A DNA stretch of 64,000 nt from Lachnospiraceae bacterium UBA7027 (GCA_002494135.1 DLBG01000035.1:4218-68217), one strand, 5' to 3'. Counted from the stretch's first letter, positions 40,309 to 49,460 are shown. The notes: generated from the letters alone by a model not told the origin. Numbers and translations are program-made.

Positions 40309-42012
40309 ATGAAGAGTAAAAGCATCAAAGCAGATACCGTCGTCACCGTAATTTTTCTCGGACTGGAAAGCCTTCTGGCTCTCGGAGTCCTTGGATTTGT
40401 TATTAAAGGAAGCCCTTTAAAATCGCTGGGCTGCATTCTCTGGGGACTGGTTCTCTGCCTGCTCTATTTTATCAGACCGGCTTCTCCTCTTCATTCCATT
40501 CCCGCTTTTCCCGGATTGTCCGGTGCAAACAGCGTTCCCGAAGGAACAAAAAAAATCCGTATCACTCCGCAGGCCGTCGTCACGATGGTAACCTGCCTGA
40601 TTCTGATTCTTGCCTCCGTCCTTCCGATGGGGCTTGCTCCCGCTTACAACGGAGAATACCCGCAGCACCGCAACCAGTATGAAATTCTGGCTCGCTCTTT
40701 CCTGCACGGCCATATCTATATGGAATATAACGACATCGATCCGCGTCTTGCCACGATGAACAATCCGTACGATCCCGCAGAACGCAGCGAGCTGGGTGTC
40801 GCCGTTCATTCCGACAATGCCTACTATAAGGGCACCTATTACATGTATTTCGGCGTTGTTCCCGTACTGATTCTCTTTCTGCCCTACCTTGCCGTTACGG
40901 GACACGATCTGACCACATACCATGCGACGCAGGTTTTTACGGCCTTTGCAATTCTGGGCATCTTCCTTCTTTTTTATCAGATCGGACGACGCTATTTTAA
41001 AAAGATGTCCATCGTAACCTATCTTTGCCTCTGCTGTGCCATGTCCGTCATCGCCGCAAGCTGCAGTATCGCCATTCCGGCTCTCTACTGCACCGCAACT
41101 TCATCGGCAAGCTGCATGATGATCTGGAGCATCTATTTCTTCTTTACGGGCGTCTTTTTAACCGATCCCGTAAAATACAAATGGCGCCGTGTTCTTCTCT
41201 GTGTCCTCGGTTCCTTTTTCGGAGCCCTCGCATTCGGATGCAGACCGACGGCGGCTCTTGGAAACATTCTCCTGATTCCCTTCTGTATCGAATTCATTGC
41301 AAGTGAAATCCGCAGGAACAAAGAGGAGGGAAAGAAAACGAACGGGGCAGGGCTCTTCGGAAGAGTCTGCATCGTGGCCCTTCCCTATGTCATAATCCTT
41401 GCTCTTTTGATGATTTATAACTACGCACGGTTCGAAAGTCCTTTCGAGTTCGGCCAGTCCTACCAGCTGACCGGCTTTGACCAGAGCGACTACGGCACTT
41501 CCCTTGCGAACTTCAGCGAAGTTCGTATCGTAAACGGAATCTTTACAAACTTTATCGGATTCACCGGAATCCGCGGTGTCTTCCCTTACATCTATTACCA
41601 GAGTGCTTTTGTAAACTACCCTGTACTGCTTGCGGTATTCGGCATCTTTTTACCGCGGATCCGGAAGCGTGCGAAAATCCATCATTTAAATCTCTTCATG
41701 GTAATGCTTTTTATCGGTCCGCTTTTCACCACCTTCATGCAGATGGGATGGGCTCCCGGCGACGGAAGCGCGGAGCGCTACCGCATGGACATCTATTATC
41801 TGATGGTGACGCTGTCCTTCCTTACCATCGGCTTTTTCCTAGAGTGCCTCTCAAACGAACGCCGCAATCGTTACGGCTTTCTCGTCTGCCTTCTCTGTCT
41901 TTCCGCCATGGGAATCACGGCCTTTTTCTTAATGTATCCCTGTGACTATAATTACATGCACTGGTTCCCGGAGAAACTTGAAATCGCAAGACAGATTATT
42001 CTGCTGCACTGA
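40309..42012 (+). CDS. Polytopic membrane protein of glycosyltransferase-C type
   Basis: A 567-residue protein with about twelve hydrophobic segments. After the first three helices, an extracytoplasmic loop carries QYEILARSFLHGHIYMEY and NNPYDPAERSE, a pattern seen in uncharacterised GT-C (ArnT/PMT-like) membrane glycosyltransferases that use lipid-linked sugars. The final loop has WAPGDGSAERYRMDIYY. Substrate unknown. The last codons (ILLH, stop) are duplicated in frame 21 bases downstream. Confidence 0.7.
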   Translation: MKSKSIKADTVVTVIFLGLESLLALGVLGFVIKGSPLKSLGCILWGLVLCLLYFIRPASPLHSIPAFPGLSGANSVPEGTKKIRITPQAVVTMVTCLILILASVLPMGLAPAYNGEYPQHRNQYEILARSFLHGHIYMEYNDIDPRLATMNNPYDPAERSELGVAVHSDNAYYKGTYYMYFGVVPVLILFLPYLAVTGHDLTTYHATQVFTAFAILGIFLLFYQIGRRYFKKMSIVTYLCLCCAMSVIAASCSIAIPALYCTATSSASCMMIWSIYFFFTGVFLTDPVKYKWRRVLLCVLGSFFGALAFGCRPTAALGNILLIPFCIEFIASEIRRNKEEGKKTNGAGLFGRVCIVALPYVIILALLMIYNYARFESPFEFGQSYQLTGFDQSDYGTSLANFSEVRIVNGIFTNFIGFTGIRGVFPYIYYQSAFVNYPVLLAVFGIFLPRIRKRAKIHHLNLFMVMLFIGPLFTTFMQMGWAPGDGSAERYRMDIYYLMVTLSFLTIGFFLECLSNERRNRYGFLVCLLCLSAMGITAFFLMYPCDYNYMHWFPEKLEIARQIILLH

Positions 42013-42035
42013 TAAGTTATTCTGCTGCACTGATG
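41997..42035 (+). repeat. 21-bp duplication crossing the stop codon of the membrane glycosyltransferase-like gene
   Basis: TTATTCTGCTGCACTGAT occurs at 41997-42014 and again at 42018-42035. The copies are 21 bases apart, so the second ILLH-stop is in frame with the gene. Confidence 0.9.
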
Positions 42036-42071
42036 CGTTCTCCTGCCGGACATTTTCAAATTTCGCATCAA

Positions 42072-42097
42072 AAAAGCACGGTCGAAACCGTGCTTTT
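42072..42097. terminator. Bidirectional intrinsic terminator
   Basis: AAAAGCACGGT, loop CGAA, ACCGTGCTTTT: a perfect 11-bp stem with T-runs on both strands. It lies between two convergent genes (40309-42012 plus, 42149-42817 minus). Confidence 0.93.
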
Positions 42098-42148
42098 CTT
42101 ATTCGTTTTCATTATATCCGCAAGTCCAAAATACCGAAAGCGTTCCGC

Positions 42149-42817
42149 CTACTCTTCGCCTTCCTTGTAATGTACAAGGTCCATTGCCCAGTTCTGGTCA
42201 ACGATGATGTCACCGCTTCTGCGAATGGGCTTTAAAAGATATTCGAATCTACCGTCCATGTCCTCATAATCCTGCATGTTGAAATCGGTGGAAACTTCTC
42301 CTTCCTTCGTACGGAATGCCACCTGGTATTCCCCTTCGGAGCCGTAAACATAGGACTCTTTGATTTCCGGAACCAGCGCGGGATATTCCACCTGGAACTT
42401 GGTTAAATAAAGCAGTTTCGCAAGTTCCATCACGCGGTCGTCCATGTTTTCGTCGAAAATCATGATTTTTTCCTTTAACTGACGGTAGCTTCGAACCACA
42501 CGGTAAATGTATCTGCCCTTCAGTTCCTCTGCCGCCGTGTTCTCCTTGCCGCGGAAAAGTTCGACTGCCTTCTCGGCATCCGCATCGTTACGCACATAAT
42601 AAATCATAACGCCCTTTTCCACATTGTGATACAAAAGGCCGTATTCCACGAAAACCAATGCTCCGCAGTGCGGGCATTTGTATTCAAACAATGTCATGTC
42701 CTTTAACTTATCCGCAAGTTCGGGATCTTCCTTCGTATTGATGCTGTTATACACGGTAAAATCACCGGTACCGCCGCATTTCGGACAGGTAATGGTCTTA
42801 ACTTTGCTTACTGACAT
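42149..42817 (-). CDS. CpXC-domain zinc-binding protein
   Basis: A 222-residue protein. The N-terminal CpXC domain has two Cys pairs, CPKCGG and CPHCGA, separated by about 40 residues, suggesting a zinc ribbon. The rest is helical with no recognised motif. The family is common in Clostridia and has no assigned reaction. It lies 15 bases after the small Cys-rich protein gene, from the shared promoter at 43048. Confidence 0.85.
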   Translation of the reverse strand: MSVSKVKTITCPKCGGTGDFTVYNSINTKEDPELADKLKDMTLFEYKCPHCGALVFVEYGLLYHNVEKGVMIYYVRNDADAEKAVELFRGKENTAAEELKGRYIYRVVRSYRQLKEKIMIFDENMDDRVMELAKLLYLTKFQVEYPALVPEIKESYVYGSEGEYQVAFRTKEGEVSTDFNMQDYEDMDGRFEYLLKPIRRSGDIIVDQNWAMDLVHYKEGEE

Positions 42818-42832
42818 TTCACTTCCCCAATC

Positions 42833-43006
42833 TTAGATTTTTTTCAAAATAAATTTCACTGCCTTTAAGAGAAGCAGGATACAAATACATCCGAGCGCAA
42901 TCGTAATCATTTTTTTCACGAATCTGCAACGGCATATTTTCTTTCTTTTTCCTTTTTTCTTACAGCTGCAGTGACCTTTTAAACATTTGCATTTGTTCAT
43001 TTTCAT
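42833..43006 (-). CDS. Small Cys/Lys-rich membrane protein
   Basis: A 57-residue protein. The start at 43006 is chosen for AGGGGG eight bases upstream; the open frame runs 12 codons further without a site. The N-terminal half is MKMNKCKCLKGHCSCKKKGK, with repeated Cys in CxC and CxxxC spacing, then a membrane helix (about 35-52). The Cys-rich part is cytoplasmic by charge rule and may bind metal. It is co-transcribed with the CpXC gene, also a Cys protein. Confidence 0.7.
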   Translation of the reverse strand: MKMNKCKCLKGHCSCKKKGKRKKICRCRFVKKMITIALGCICILLLLKAVKFILKKI

Positions 43007-43047
43007 ACGGGTATCCCCCTCTCGTGATGTAGTTTTTAACAAGAAAT

Positions 43048-43076
43048 ATTATACTCTCCTTTTGAAAAGAATGCAA
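43048..43076 (-). promoter_or_regulatory. Promoter for the Cys-rich/CpXC operon
   Basis: TTGCAT (43071-43076), a 17-base spacer and a perfect TATAAT (43048-43053) on the minus strand. The -35 lies within the T-tract of the upstream terminator. Confidence 0.65.
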
Positions 43077-43106
43077 AAAAACCTCCCGGAATATTTTCCG
43101 GGAGGT
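43075..43106 (-). terminator. Intrinsic terminator of the aspartate kinase operon
   Basis: ACCTCCCGGAA pairs with TTCCGGGAGGT (11 bp, 4-base loop); on the minus strand six Ts follow. It lies 23 bases past the aspartate kinase stop. Confidence 0.93.
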
Positions 43107-43128
43107 CTAAGCTTATCGCTTTATCCTT

Positions 43129-44340
43129 TTACATTTCATCCAGGCCGAAAATATCATGAATGGCATTGGCTGCCTTCTCACCGTCCTTATCGTCGATTAA
43201 AACGGTTACACGGATTTCGGAAGTGGAAATCATCTTGATGTTGATATGCTCGTTGTAGAGGCATTCGAACATCTTTGCCGCAACACCGGGGTTGCTCATC
43301 ATGCCGGCACCTACGATGGAAACCTTGCATACATTCTTCTCAATCTCGATATGCTCGTAATTGAGACGTGCCTTATTGTCTTCAAGTACCTTTAATGCAT
43401 CGTCGCCGAAGGACTCATCCACGGTAAAGGAAATGTCCTTGGTGTTGTCACGTCCTACGGACTGAAGAATCATATCCACGTTTACGTTAGCCTTTGCCAG
43501 GGCATCGAATACACGGAATGCGGTACCGGGCTTGTCCTGAAGACCTACAATTGAAATTCTCTCTGCGCTCTTATCTACGGCTACGCCGCTTACTAACATT
43601 TTCTCCACTTTTACGTCCTCCTTCACAATAGTTCCCTCTTCGTTGGTAAGAGAGGAACGAACCACCAGCTGTACGCCGTACTTCTTTGCCATTTCCACGG
43701 AGCGGTTGTGCAGTACTCCGGCACCGAGGGTTGCAAGATCCAGCATTTCGTCGTACGTAATCTCGGAAAGCTTTCTTGCCTTCTTTACGACTCTCGGATC
43801 TGCGGTATATACGCCGTCCACGTCGGTGTAGATTTCACACATGTCCGCGCGAAGCGCTGCGGCAAGGGCAACGGCCGTGGTATCGGAACCGCCGCGTCCC
43901 AGGGTGGTGTAATCATCGTATTTGTTTACGCCCTGGAAACCGGTGATGATAACAATCTTCTTCTGCTCCAGTTCGTGAATGATACGCTCGGTATCGATTC
44001 TTTTCAGTCTTGCATTTCCGTATGCGGATGTGGTGTGCATCTGTACCTGAAACGCATTTAAGGAAATGGACGGAACACCGAGTACATCCATTGCCATGCT
44101 CATAAGTGCCACGGAAGTCTGCTCGCCGGTGGTCATGAGCATATCCAGCTCTCTTCTCGACGGATTGGGATTGATGTCTCTTGCCATGGCAATGAGCTCG
44201 TCTGTCATTTTACCCATGGCGGAAAGAACTACAACCACGTCATTTCCCTTTTTGTAATCTTCGATCACTCTCCTGGCAACATTGTAAATACGTTCCTTGT
44301 TTGCCACGGAGGTGCCGCCGAACTTCTTAACAACTAACAT
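43129..44340 (-). CDS. lysC: Aspartate kinase
   Basis: A 403-residue enzyme that phosphorylates aspartate, the first step of Lys, Thr and Met synthesis. The kinase domain shows KKFGGTSVANKERI, GRGGSDTTAVALAAAL and EIYTDVDGVYTADPR. Two C-terminal ACT domains (about 265-400) suggest feedback control by lysine and/or threonine. It is the last gene of the ACT protein/hom/aspartate kinase operon and is followed by a strong terminator. Confidence 0.96.
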   Translation of the reverse strand: MLVVKKFGGTSVANKERIYNVARRVIEDYKKGNDVVVVLSAMGKMTDELIAMARDINPNPSRRELDMLMTTGEQTSVALMSMAMDVLGVPSISLNAFQVQMHTTSAYGNARLKRIDTERIIHELEQKKIVIITGFQGVNKYDDYTTLGRGGSDTTAVALAAALRADMCEIYTDVDGVYTADPRVVKKARKLSEITYDEMLDLATLGAGVLHNRSVEMAKKYGVQLVVRSSLTNEEGTIVKEDVKVEKMLVSGVAVDKSAERISIVGLQDKPGTAFRVFDALAKANVNVDMILQSVGRDNTKDISFTVDESFGDDALKVLEDNKARLNYEHIEIEKNVCKVSIVGAGMMSNPGVAAKMFECLYNEHINIKMISTSEIRVTVLIDDKDGEKAANAIHDIFGLDEM

Positions 44341-44399
44341 GTCGTCCTCCTAAAGTTATATTTCTCCCCATTCATTATCCTGATAAAATCGCCGTGCGC

Positions 44400-45608
44400 C
44401 TACTTCACACGGATGAACTTGATGGCATCCGGAAGAGATGCGTACTTTTCAAGGAAATCGCCCTCTTTCATAACGGGTGTTACAAAAGCATATTCTCCTG
44501 CGATTATCTCCGCATCCAGTTCCTTTGCGTCTTCAAAAATCTTCTCAAATCCGGATGCTGCCGGATTGCCTTTCATGCGGACCAGATACTTAAATTCCAG
44601 ATCGTCCTTGGAATTAAGCGTCAGTTTTTCGGCGGACCAGATTACGGAAGATGCCACTCCCTGATTCTTTGCTGCCTCAACCACGTCGCTTACCACGGCA
44701 CTTGCGGTCGGAAGCTTGCCGGCACCGCGTCCGTAGAACATAACGTTGTCCACCATATTGCCGTGTACGAGAATTCCGTTGAAAACACCGTTTACGGCAT
44801 AAAGCGGGTTCTCCTCATCCAAAAGGAAGGGAGCAACCATCGCATACTTCTTCTCTCCGATTTCCTTACACATACCGAGCAGCTTGATACTGCGGTTTAA
44901 AAGACCCGCATAATCGAAGTCTTCCTTGGTGATTTTACTGATTCCTTCCGTGTAAATCTGTTCGTAATTTACGGTCTTCTGGTATTTTAAGGAAGCGAGG
45001 ATGGCGATTTTACGGCAGGCATCGTAGCCTTCCACGTCTGCCTCCGGATTACGCTCCGCATAGCCCTTTTCCTGAGCCTGCTTCAAAACGTCGTCGTAAT
45101 CGCAGCCTTCCCTGTCCATTCTCGTTAACATGTAGTTCGTCGTACCGTTTAAAATACCCGTAATCTCATCGATTTCTTCCGCGGTCAGGCAGTCTAAGAG
45201 CGGACGGATGATGGGAATACCGCCTCCGACGCTTGCCTCGAAAAGATACATGCAGTTATGATCTTTGGCAATCTGAATCAACTCCGGTCCGTGTGCCGCA
45301 ACAAGTTCCTTATTGGACGTGCAGACGCTCTTTCCCGCCTCTAAAAGCGCTTTGGTAAAATCGTACGCGGGCTTCAGTCCTCCCATGGTCTCGCAGACAA
45401 CTTTTATTTCGGGATCCGCAAGGATGGCATTGAAATCTTTTGTAATCTTTGCCTCAAAACGGTCCCCCGGGAATTCGCGGATATCCAGAATATATTTTAC
45501 ATTCAGTTCCTCTCCGACTCTTGAACCGATGGTGGCTGCATTTTCAAATAAAACATCCGCTACGCCTCCGCCGACGGTACCGTATCCGAGAATTGCTACA
45601 TTAATCAT
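44400..45608 (-). CDS. hom: Homoserine dehydrogenase
   Basis: A 402-residue NAD(P)-dependent enzyme that reduces aspartate semialdehyde to homoserine. The Rossmann motif is ILGYGTVGGGV; the catalytic domain includes GILNGTTNYMLTRM and AERNPEADVEGYDACRKIAI. A C-terminal ACT domain (about 325-400) implies threonine feedback. It lies 59 bases upstream of the aspartate kinase gene and 56 bases after the ACT protein gene. Confidence 0.96.
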   Translation of the reverse strand: MINVAILGYGTVGGGVADVLFENAATIGSRVGEELNVKYILDIREFPGDRFEAKITKDFNAILADPEIKVVCETMGGLKPAYDFTKALLEAGKSVCTSNKELVAAHGPELIQIAKDHNCMYLFEASVGGGIPIIRPLLDCLTAEEIDEITGILNGTTNYMLTRMDREGCDYDDVLKQAQEKGYAERNPEADVEGYDACRKIAILASLKYQKTVNYEQIYTEGISKITKEDFDYAGLLNRSIKLLGMCKEIGEKKYAMVAPFLLDEENPLYAVNGVFNGILVHGNMVDNVMFYGRGAGKLPTASAVVSDVVEAAKNQGVASSVIWSAEKLTLNSKDDLEFKYLVRMKGNPAASGFEKIFEDAKELDAEIIAGEYAFVTPVMKEGDFLEKYASLPDAIKFIRVK

Positions 45609-45664
45609 GATAAACTCCTTATTGGTTATTTCTTTCCGGTCAAATCACCGAAGTGTTCTTCGTT

Positions 45665-46108
45665 TTACTCTCTTGCGACAATTTTAATCGAATGCACGCC
45701 CGAGAGAGATTCCATGTCCTCTACCATTTTGGCCACATCCCTCGTGGAGGGAAGAATCTGCAGGGAAATGGAAAGGGACGCCATATTGTTAATCGGAATC
45801 GACTGGTGGATGGTCAGAACGTTCGCTCCGTACTCGGCGATAATCCCGAGCAGAATGGAAAGAATTCCGGGCTCGTCCTCCATTTCACAGGTAAAGGTCA
45901 GCGTCTTTCCTTCCGAACTGTCATGAAAAACAAAGATGTCGTCCTTGTATTTGTAAAATGAACTCCTGGAAATTCCGGTCCGTTCCACGGCTTCCGCGAC
46001 GGTCGCAACCTTGCCTGTTTCAAGCAGGGACTTGGTTTCCACCACCTTTAAAAGGACCTCGGGAACGGCTTTTTCTTTAATTACATAGTAAGAACTTCTC
46101 TCCGCCAT
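45665..46108 (-). CDS. ACT-domain protein (PheB/UPF0735 type)
   Basis: A 147-residue protein. The N-terminal 60 residues look like a small helix-turn-helix (ATVAEAVERTGISRSSFYKY). The C-terminal ACT domain (about 68-145; EDEPGILSILLGIIAEYGAN) binds amino acids. Family members are often encoded with homoserine dehydrogenase, as here. A regulatory role on the pathway is likely but unproven. It is the first gene of the operon. Confidence 0.88.
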   Translation of the reverse strand: MAERSSYYVIKEKAVPEVLLKVVETKSLLETGKVATVAEAVERTGISRSSFYKYKDDIFVFHDSSEGKTLTFTCEMEDEPGILSILLGIIAEYGANVLTIHQSIPINNMASLSISLQILPSTRDVAKMVEDMESLSGVHSIKIVARE

Positions 46109-46208
46109 ATATCCGCCTTTGACTTATGGTGTCCGCACAGCGCATACAAAAGTGTGTTTATCGCAGTATTGTCCGCGTATTACGGACATATGTGCACCTG
46201 CGGGGGAT

Positions 46209-46237
46209 ATCATATCATGTCTTCATAAAAAAAGCAA
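46209..46237 (-). promoter_or_regulatory. Promoter of the ACT protein/hom/aspartate kinase operon
   Basis: TTGCTT (46232-46237), a 17-base spacer and TATGAT (46209-46214) on the minus strand. The -35 overlaps the T-tract and stem of the TetR terminator. The leader holds a 6-bp stem, TGTCCG/CGGACA. Confidence 0.55.
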
Positions 46238-46255
46238 CCCCGCAGAGGTTGCTTT
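46225..46255 (-). terminator. Intrinsic terminator of the TetR gene
   Basis: AAAGCAACC pairs with GGTTGCTTT across a 7-base loop; on the minus strand seven Ts follow. It lies 42 bases past the TetR stop. Confidence 0.9.
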
Positions 46256-46296
46256 CAGGTATTTCTTTTGTGTCCAATGTTTTCGTCCCCGGTATC

Positions 46297-46917
46297 CTAT
46301 GCTTCCTCCACCGGTGCTTCCTGGCTCATTTTCTTCATCTGGCTTAAGAAAACTTTCACACGGCCCATATAGCTTCTTTCGTCAAAAGCTTCCTTGGCAT
46401 ATTCCTCTTCAAGAATACCCTTCATTGTAAAGGAAACCGTCATATCGAAAATTCTCTCATCCACATACGGTGCAAAACCGCTGCGGTCCACGGAAGAATA
46501 CGCCGTACGGATCTTCTCGCGGTACATCTCGATATACTCGCCGACCGCATCGATGGCTTCCTGTGACGTTTCCTGATCGAGACTCGATAAAAACAGCGGA
46601 ACATAAGGGTAGGATCTGCGCACGAGCATTTTCACCTTCTCAATATCGAGGGTGGTGTCGAAAAAGTCCGTATTCTCTGCGGACAGTCCGGCGGAAAGTT
46701 CCATCATTACGTATTTCACGGCATAATCCACCACAAAGGTGTAAAGACCGATTTTATTGTCAAAATAGTGGAACCACAGTCCCTTGCTGACTCCGGCTTC
46801 CTTCACCATTTCATCGGTGGATGCCCTGGCGTAACCGTTTAAGGCAAATACCTTCATGGCGCCGTTAATCATCCGGTCCTGCTTCTCTTTCTTTAAATCA
46901 AAAAATTTCTCGTTCAT
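46297..46917 (-). CDS. TetR-family transcriptional regulator
   Basis: A 206-residue repressor. The N-terminal helix-turn-helix is FALNGYARASTDEMVKEAGV followed by SKGLWFHYFDNKIGLY. The C-terminal ligand domain is helical and not assigned. The promoter (46964-46992) and an overlapping inverted repeat (46943-46964) suggest autorepression. The divergent neighbour at 47120 may share control. Confidence 0.93.
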   Translation of the reverse strand: MNEKFFDLKKEKQDRMINGAMKVFALNGYARASTDEMVKEAGVSKGLWFHYFDNKIGLYTFVVDYAVKYVMMELSAGLSAENTDFFDTTLDIEKVKMLVRRSYPYVPLFLSSLDQETSQEAIDAVGEYIEMYREKIRTAYSSVDRSGFAPYVDERIFDMTVSFTMKGILEEEYAKEAFDERSYMGRVKVFLSQMKKMSQEAPVEEA

Positions 46918-46942
46918 TGCTTTCCCTCAGTGTATCCCCTCG

Positions 46943-46964
46943 TTGACCTTGACGGTCATGTCAA
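46943..46964. promoter_or_regulatory. Candidate TetR operator
   Basis: TTGAC and GTCAA arms 12 bases apart, with a nested TGACC/GGTCA inverted repeat. It starts at the last base of the -10 and covers the predicted transcription start of the TetR gene, the normal place for an autorepressor site. Confidence 0.55.
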
Positions 46965-46992
46965 TCATAGCACCTAACATTCCGCTTTTCAA
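46964..46992 (-). promoter_or_regulatory. Promoter of the TetR gene
   Basis: TTGAAA (46987-46992), a 17-base spacer and TATGAT (46964-46969) on the minus strand; each hexamer has five of six consensus bases. Confidence 0.65.
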
Positions 46993-47119
46993 TGCCTTTT
47001 CCCCACTTTTTTGCTTTCTTAGTTTAGATTTTATACTTCCATTTCCATGGCAAATGAGGTAAAATAAAAGTCGGGCATTTTATACCCGTTAAGGACGAAT
47101 GAATATTTGGAGGTCGATT

Positions 47120-47521
47120 ATGAAAAGTACAACAAAATTACTTTTGGCAGGTCTCGGAACCGCAGCAATCTGTGCAGGTGTTTATTACGTATACAAGAAC
47201 AAAGACAAGTTCTTAAAGAGTGAAGAAGTCATCAATCCCGACGGAACTGCCGAAACGCGTACTTACGTGGTATTAGACGTTGACGGTGCAAAGAAGAAAG
47301 CTACCGATACCATCCAGAAGGGCAAAGAAAAAGCTCAGGATACCTGGAAAAAGGTTGAGAGCGGTGCCAAGGAAACCATTAACAAGGTGACCGGCAAGGG
47401 TAAGGAAGAGATGGAAATCGACGCCGAGAACCTCGTTGACGGAGAAGAAATTCTCGAGGCAGCCGATGAAGTAAGCGAAGCTGTTGCAGAGACCGTAGGT
47501 CTTACTCCCGCCGAGGCATAA
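47120..47521 (+). CDS. Small membrane-anchored protein (YtxH-like)
   Basis: A 133-residue protein. The start at 47120 is set by TTTGGAGG six bases upstream. An N-terminal membrane helix (about 4-22) is followed by KNKDKFLKSEEV, a short beta segment (AETRTYVVLDV) and a charged amphipathic helix (about 52-110; GKEKAQDTWKKVESG), as in YtxH/general-stress-type proteins. The acidic tail ends TPAEA. It is divergent from the TetR gene and has its own terminator. Function unknown. Confidence 0.7.
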   Translation: MKSTTKLLLAGLGTAAICAGVYYVYKNKDKFLKSEEVINPDGTAETRTYVVLDVDGAKKKATDTIQKGKEKAQDTWKKVESGAKETINKVTGKGKEEMEIDAENLVDGEEILEAADEVSEAVAETVGLTPAEA

Positions 47522-47542
47522 TCGAAACAGACGAAATACACA

Positions 47543-47580
47543 GGGCCCGCCATACGGCGAGCCCATTTTTCTTTTCTTTT
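47543..47580 (+). terminator. Intrinsic terminator after the YtxH-like gene
   Basis: GGGC-GCC, loop ATAC, GGC-GCCC (with a two-base internal bulge on each side), followed by ATTTTTCTTTTCTTTT. Confidence 0.85.
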
Positions 47581-47594
47581 ACGGGATAATATGA

Positions 47595-47600
47595 TATAAT
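47595..47600 (+). promoter_or_regulatory. -10 element of glnS
   Basis: A perfect TATAAT. The -35 at 17-base spacing (TTTTCT) is weak and falls in the T-tract of the upstream terminator. It is 82 bases before the chosen glnS start. Confidence 0.45.
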
Positions 47601-47681
47601 ATGCAGGCGCATCGGGCAAAAGCCGTAAAGTACCCCGGCCGCAAATCATCGAAAACAAATAAAGCATGCGAGGATACATCC

Positions 47682-49406
47682 ATGGATGAGAACAAAGTAA
47701 ATGTTACCGCTTCCGCAGAAGGTGAAGCAAATACAGAGGAAAAGGAAGTCGTTTCCAGAAACTTTATCGAAATCGAAATTGACAAGGATCTGGCAGAAGG
47801 TGTATATGACACCGTTCATACCCGTTTTCCTCCCGAACCCAACGGCTATCTTCATATCGGCCACGCCAAGAGTATTCTCTTAAACTACGGTCTGGCAAAG
47901 AAGTACGGCGGTAAGTTTAACATGCGTTTCGACGACACCAACCCGACGAAGGAAAAGGTGGAATTCGTCAATTCCCAGCTTGAGGACATCAAGTGGCTCG
48001 GCGCAGACTGGGAAGACAGACTCTTCTTTGCTTCCGACTACTTCCCTCAGATGTATGAAGCAGCCGTAAAATTAATCAAAAAGGGAAAAGCCTACGTTTC
48101 CGACTTAAGTGCGGATGAAATCCGCGAATACCGCGGTACCTTAACGGAAGCCGGAAAAGAAGATCCCTATGCTTCCAGAAGCATTGAAGAAAACCTCTCT
48201 TTGTTTGAAGAAATGAAATCCGGTACCGTAGAAGACGGTGCCAGAGTTCTTCGTGCACGCATCGACATGGCATCACCGAATATGAACATGCGTGATCCCG
48301 TCATCTACCGTGTGGCTCACATGACCCATCACAGAACCGGTGACACCTGGTGCATCTATCCGATGTATGATTTTGCACATCCCATTGAGGATGCGATTGA
48401 AGGCATCACCCACTCCATCTGTACGCTGGAATTCGAGGATCACAGACCTTTATATGACTGGGTCGTAAGAGAACTGGAATATCCTCATCCTCCCCGTCAG
48501 ATTGAATTTGCAAAGCTTTATTTAAACAATGTCGTAACCGGCAAGCGCTACATCAAGAAACTTGTGGAAGACGGTATTGCGGACGGCTGGGACGATCCCA
48601 GACTCGTATCCGTTTCCGCTCTCCGCCGCCGCGGTTACACCCCCGAATCGATTAAAATGTTCGTGGAACTCTGCGGTGTCAGCAAGGCACAGTCCGTAGC
48701 GGACATGGGCATGCTTGAATACTGTATCCGTGAGGACCTGAAATTAAAGCGTCCCCGTATGATGGCCGTCCTCGATCCGATCAAACTCGTGATTGATAAC
48801 TATCCCGAAGGACAGACCGAAATGCTGGATGCGGCAAATAACCTGGAAAACGAAGCCCTCGGTTCCAGACAGATTCCGTTCGGCCGTGAGCTTTGGATTG
48901 AACGCGAAGATTTTATGGAAGAACCGATTAAGAAATACTTCCGTCTCTTCCCCGGCAACGAAGTCCGCTTAATGAACGCCTACTTTGTAACCTGCACGGG
49001 TTGCGAGAAAGACGAAAACGGCAATGTGACCGTTGTTCACTGCACGTACGATCCCGAAACCAAATCCGGTTCCGGTTTCAATGCAAGAAAAGTCAAAGGT
49101 ACCATTCACTGGGTATACGCTCCCACCGCAAAACAGGTGGAAGTAAGACTGTTTGAGAATATCATAGACGAAGAAAAAGGGGTCTACGATGAAGTCACCA
49201 AGGAAATCAACGTAAATCCCAATTCCAAGAAAATTATCAATGCTTTTGTGGAACCCGCCCTCGCAGAGGCAAAGGCTTATGAAAGCTTCCAGTTCGTACG
49301 TAACGGCTTCTTCTGTGTGGACTACAAAGACTCCGCAGAAGGCGCTCCCGTATTTAACCGGATTGTCAGCTTAAAGAGTTCCTTCGTTCTTCCGAAAAAC
49401 AACTGA
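47682..49406 (+). CDS. glnS: Glutaminyl-tRNA synthetase
   Basis: A 574-residue class I synthetase that charges tRNA-Gln. The start at 47682 is chosen because GAGG lies eight bases upstream; the frame is open 27 codons further. Motifs: [16 protein letters not shown] (HIGH), [15 protein letters not shown] and TGKRYIKKL in the region where KMSKS-type SKRK is found in other members. The C-terminal beta-barrel anticodon-binding domain is complete ([19 protein letters not shown]). Many Firmicutes lack GlnRS and use GatCAB instead; its presence here fits known Clostridia exceptions. Confidence 0.95.
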   Translation: MDENKVNVTASAEGEANTEEKEVVSRNFIEIEIDKDLAEGVYDTVHTRFPPEPNGYLHIGHAKSILLNYGLAKKYGGKFNMRFDDTNPTKEKVEFVNSQLEDIKWLGADWEDRLFFASDYFPQMYEAAVKLIKKGKAYVSDLSADEIREYRGTLTEAGKEDPYASRSIEENLSLFEEMKSGTVEDGARVLRARIDMASPNMNMRDPVIYRVAHMTHHRTGDTWCIYPMYDFAHPIEDAIEGITHSICTLEFEDHRPLYDWVVRELEYPHPPRQIEFAKLYLNNVVTGKRYIKKLVEDGIADGWDDPRLVSVSALRRRGYTPESIKMFVELCGVSKAQSVADMGMLEYCIREDLKLKRPRMMAVLDPIKLVIDNYPEGQTEMLDAANNLENEALGSRQIPFGRELWIEREDFMEEPIKKYFRLFPGNEVRLMNAYFVTCTGCEKDENGNVTVVHCTYDPETKSGSGFNARKVKGTIHWVYAPTAKQVEVRLFENIIDEEKGVYDEVTKEINVNPNSKKIINAFVEPALAEAKAYESFQFVRNGFFCVDYKDSAEGAPVFNRIVSLKSSFVLPKNN

Positions 49407-49419
49407 AATTAATTCACTC

Positions 49420-49460
49420 CCGGTCCGTGTACGGCTTGTTTTACAACCGGATCGGACCGG
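49420..49460. other. Long interrupted hairpin after glnS
   Basis: CCGGTCCG and CGGACCGG form an outer 8-bp stem; inside, CGG-TTGT and ACAA-CCG form a second stem around TTT. No T-tract follows on either strand. It may mark the glnS mRNA 3' end or be a remnant element. Confidence 0.5.

Noticed and set aside
46109..46208. Threonine-type attenuator leader before the ACT protein/hom operon
   Set aside because: A 21-codon frame exists in the leader, but it has no run of Thr or Ile codons and no paired terminator/antiterminator is visible.
47601..47681. N-terminal extension of glutaminyl-tRNA synthetase
   Set aside because: The frame is open, but the extension has no ribosome binding site at its ATG and starts at the very base after the -10 element; the start at 47682 has both a site and the expected family N-terminus.
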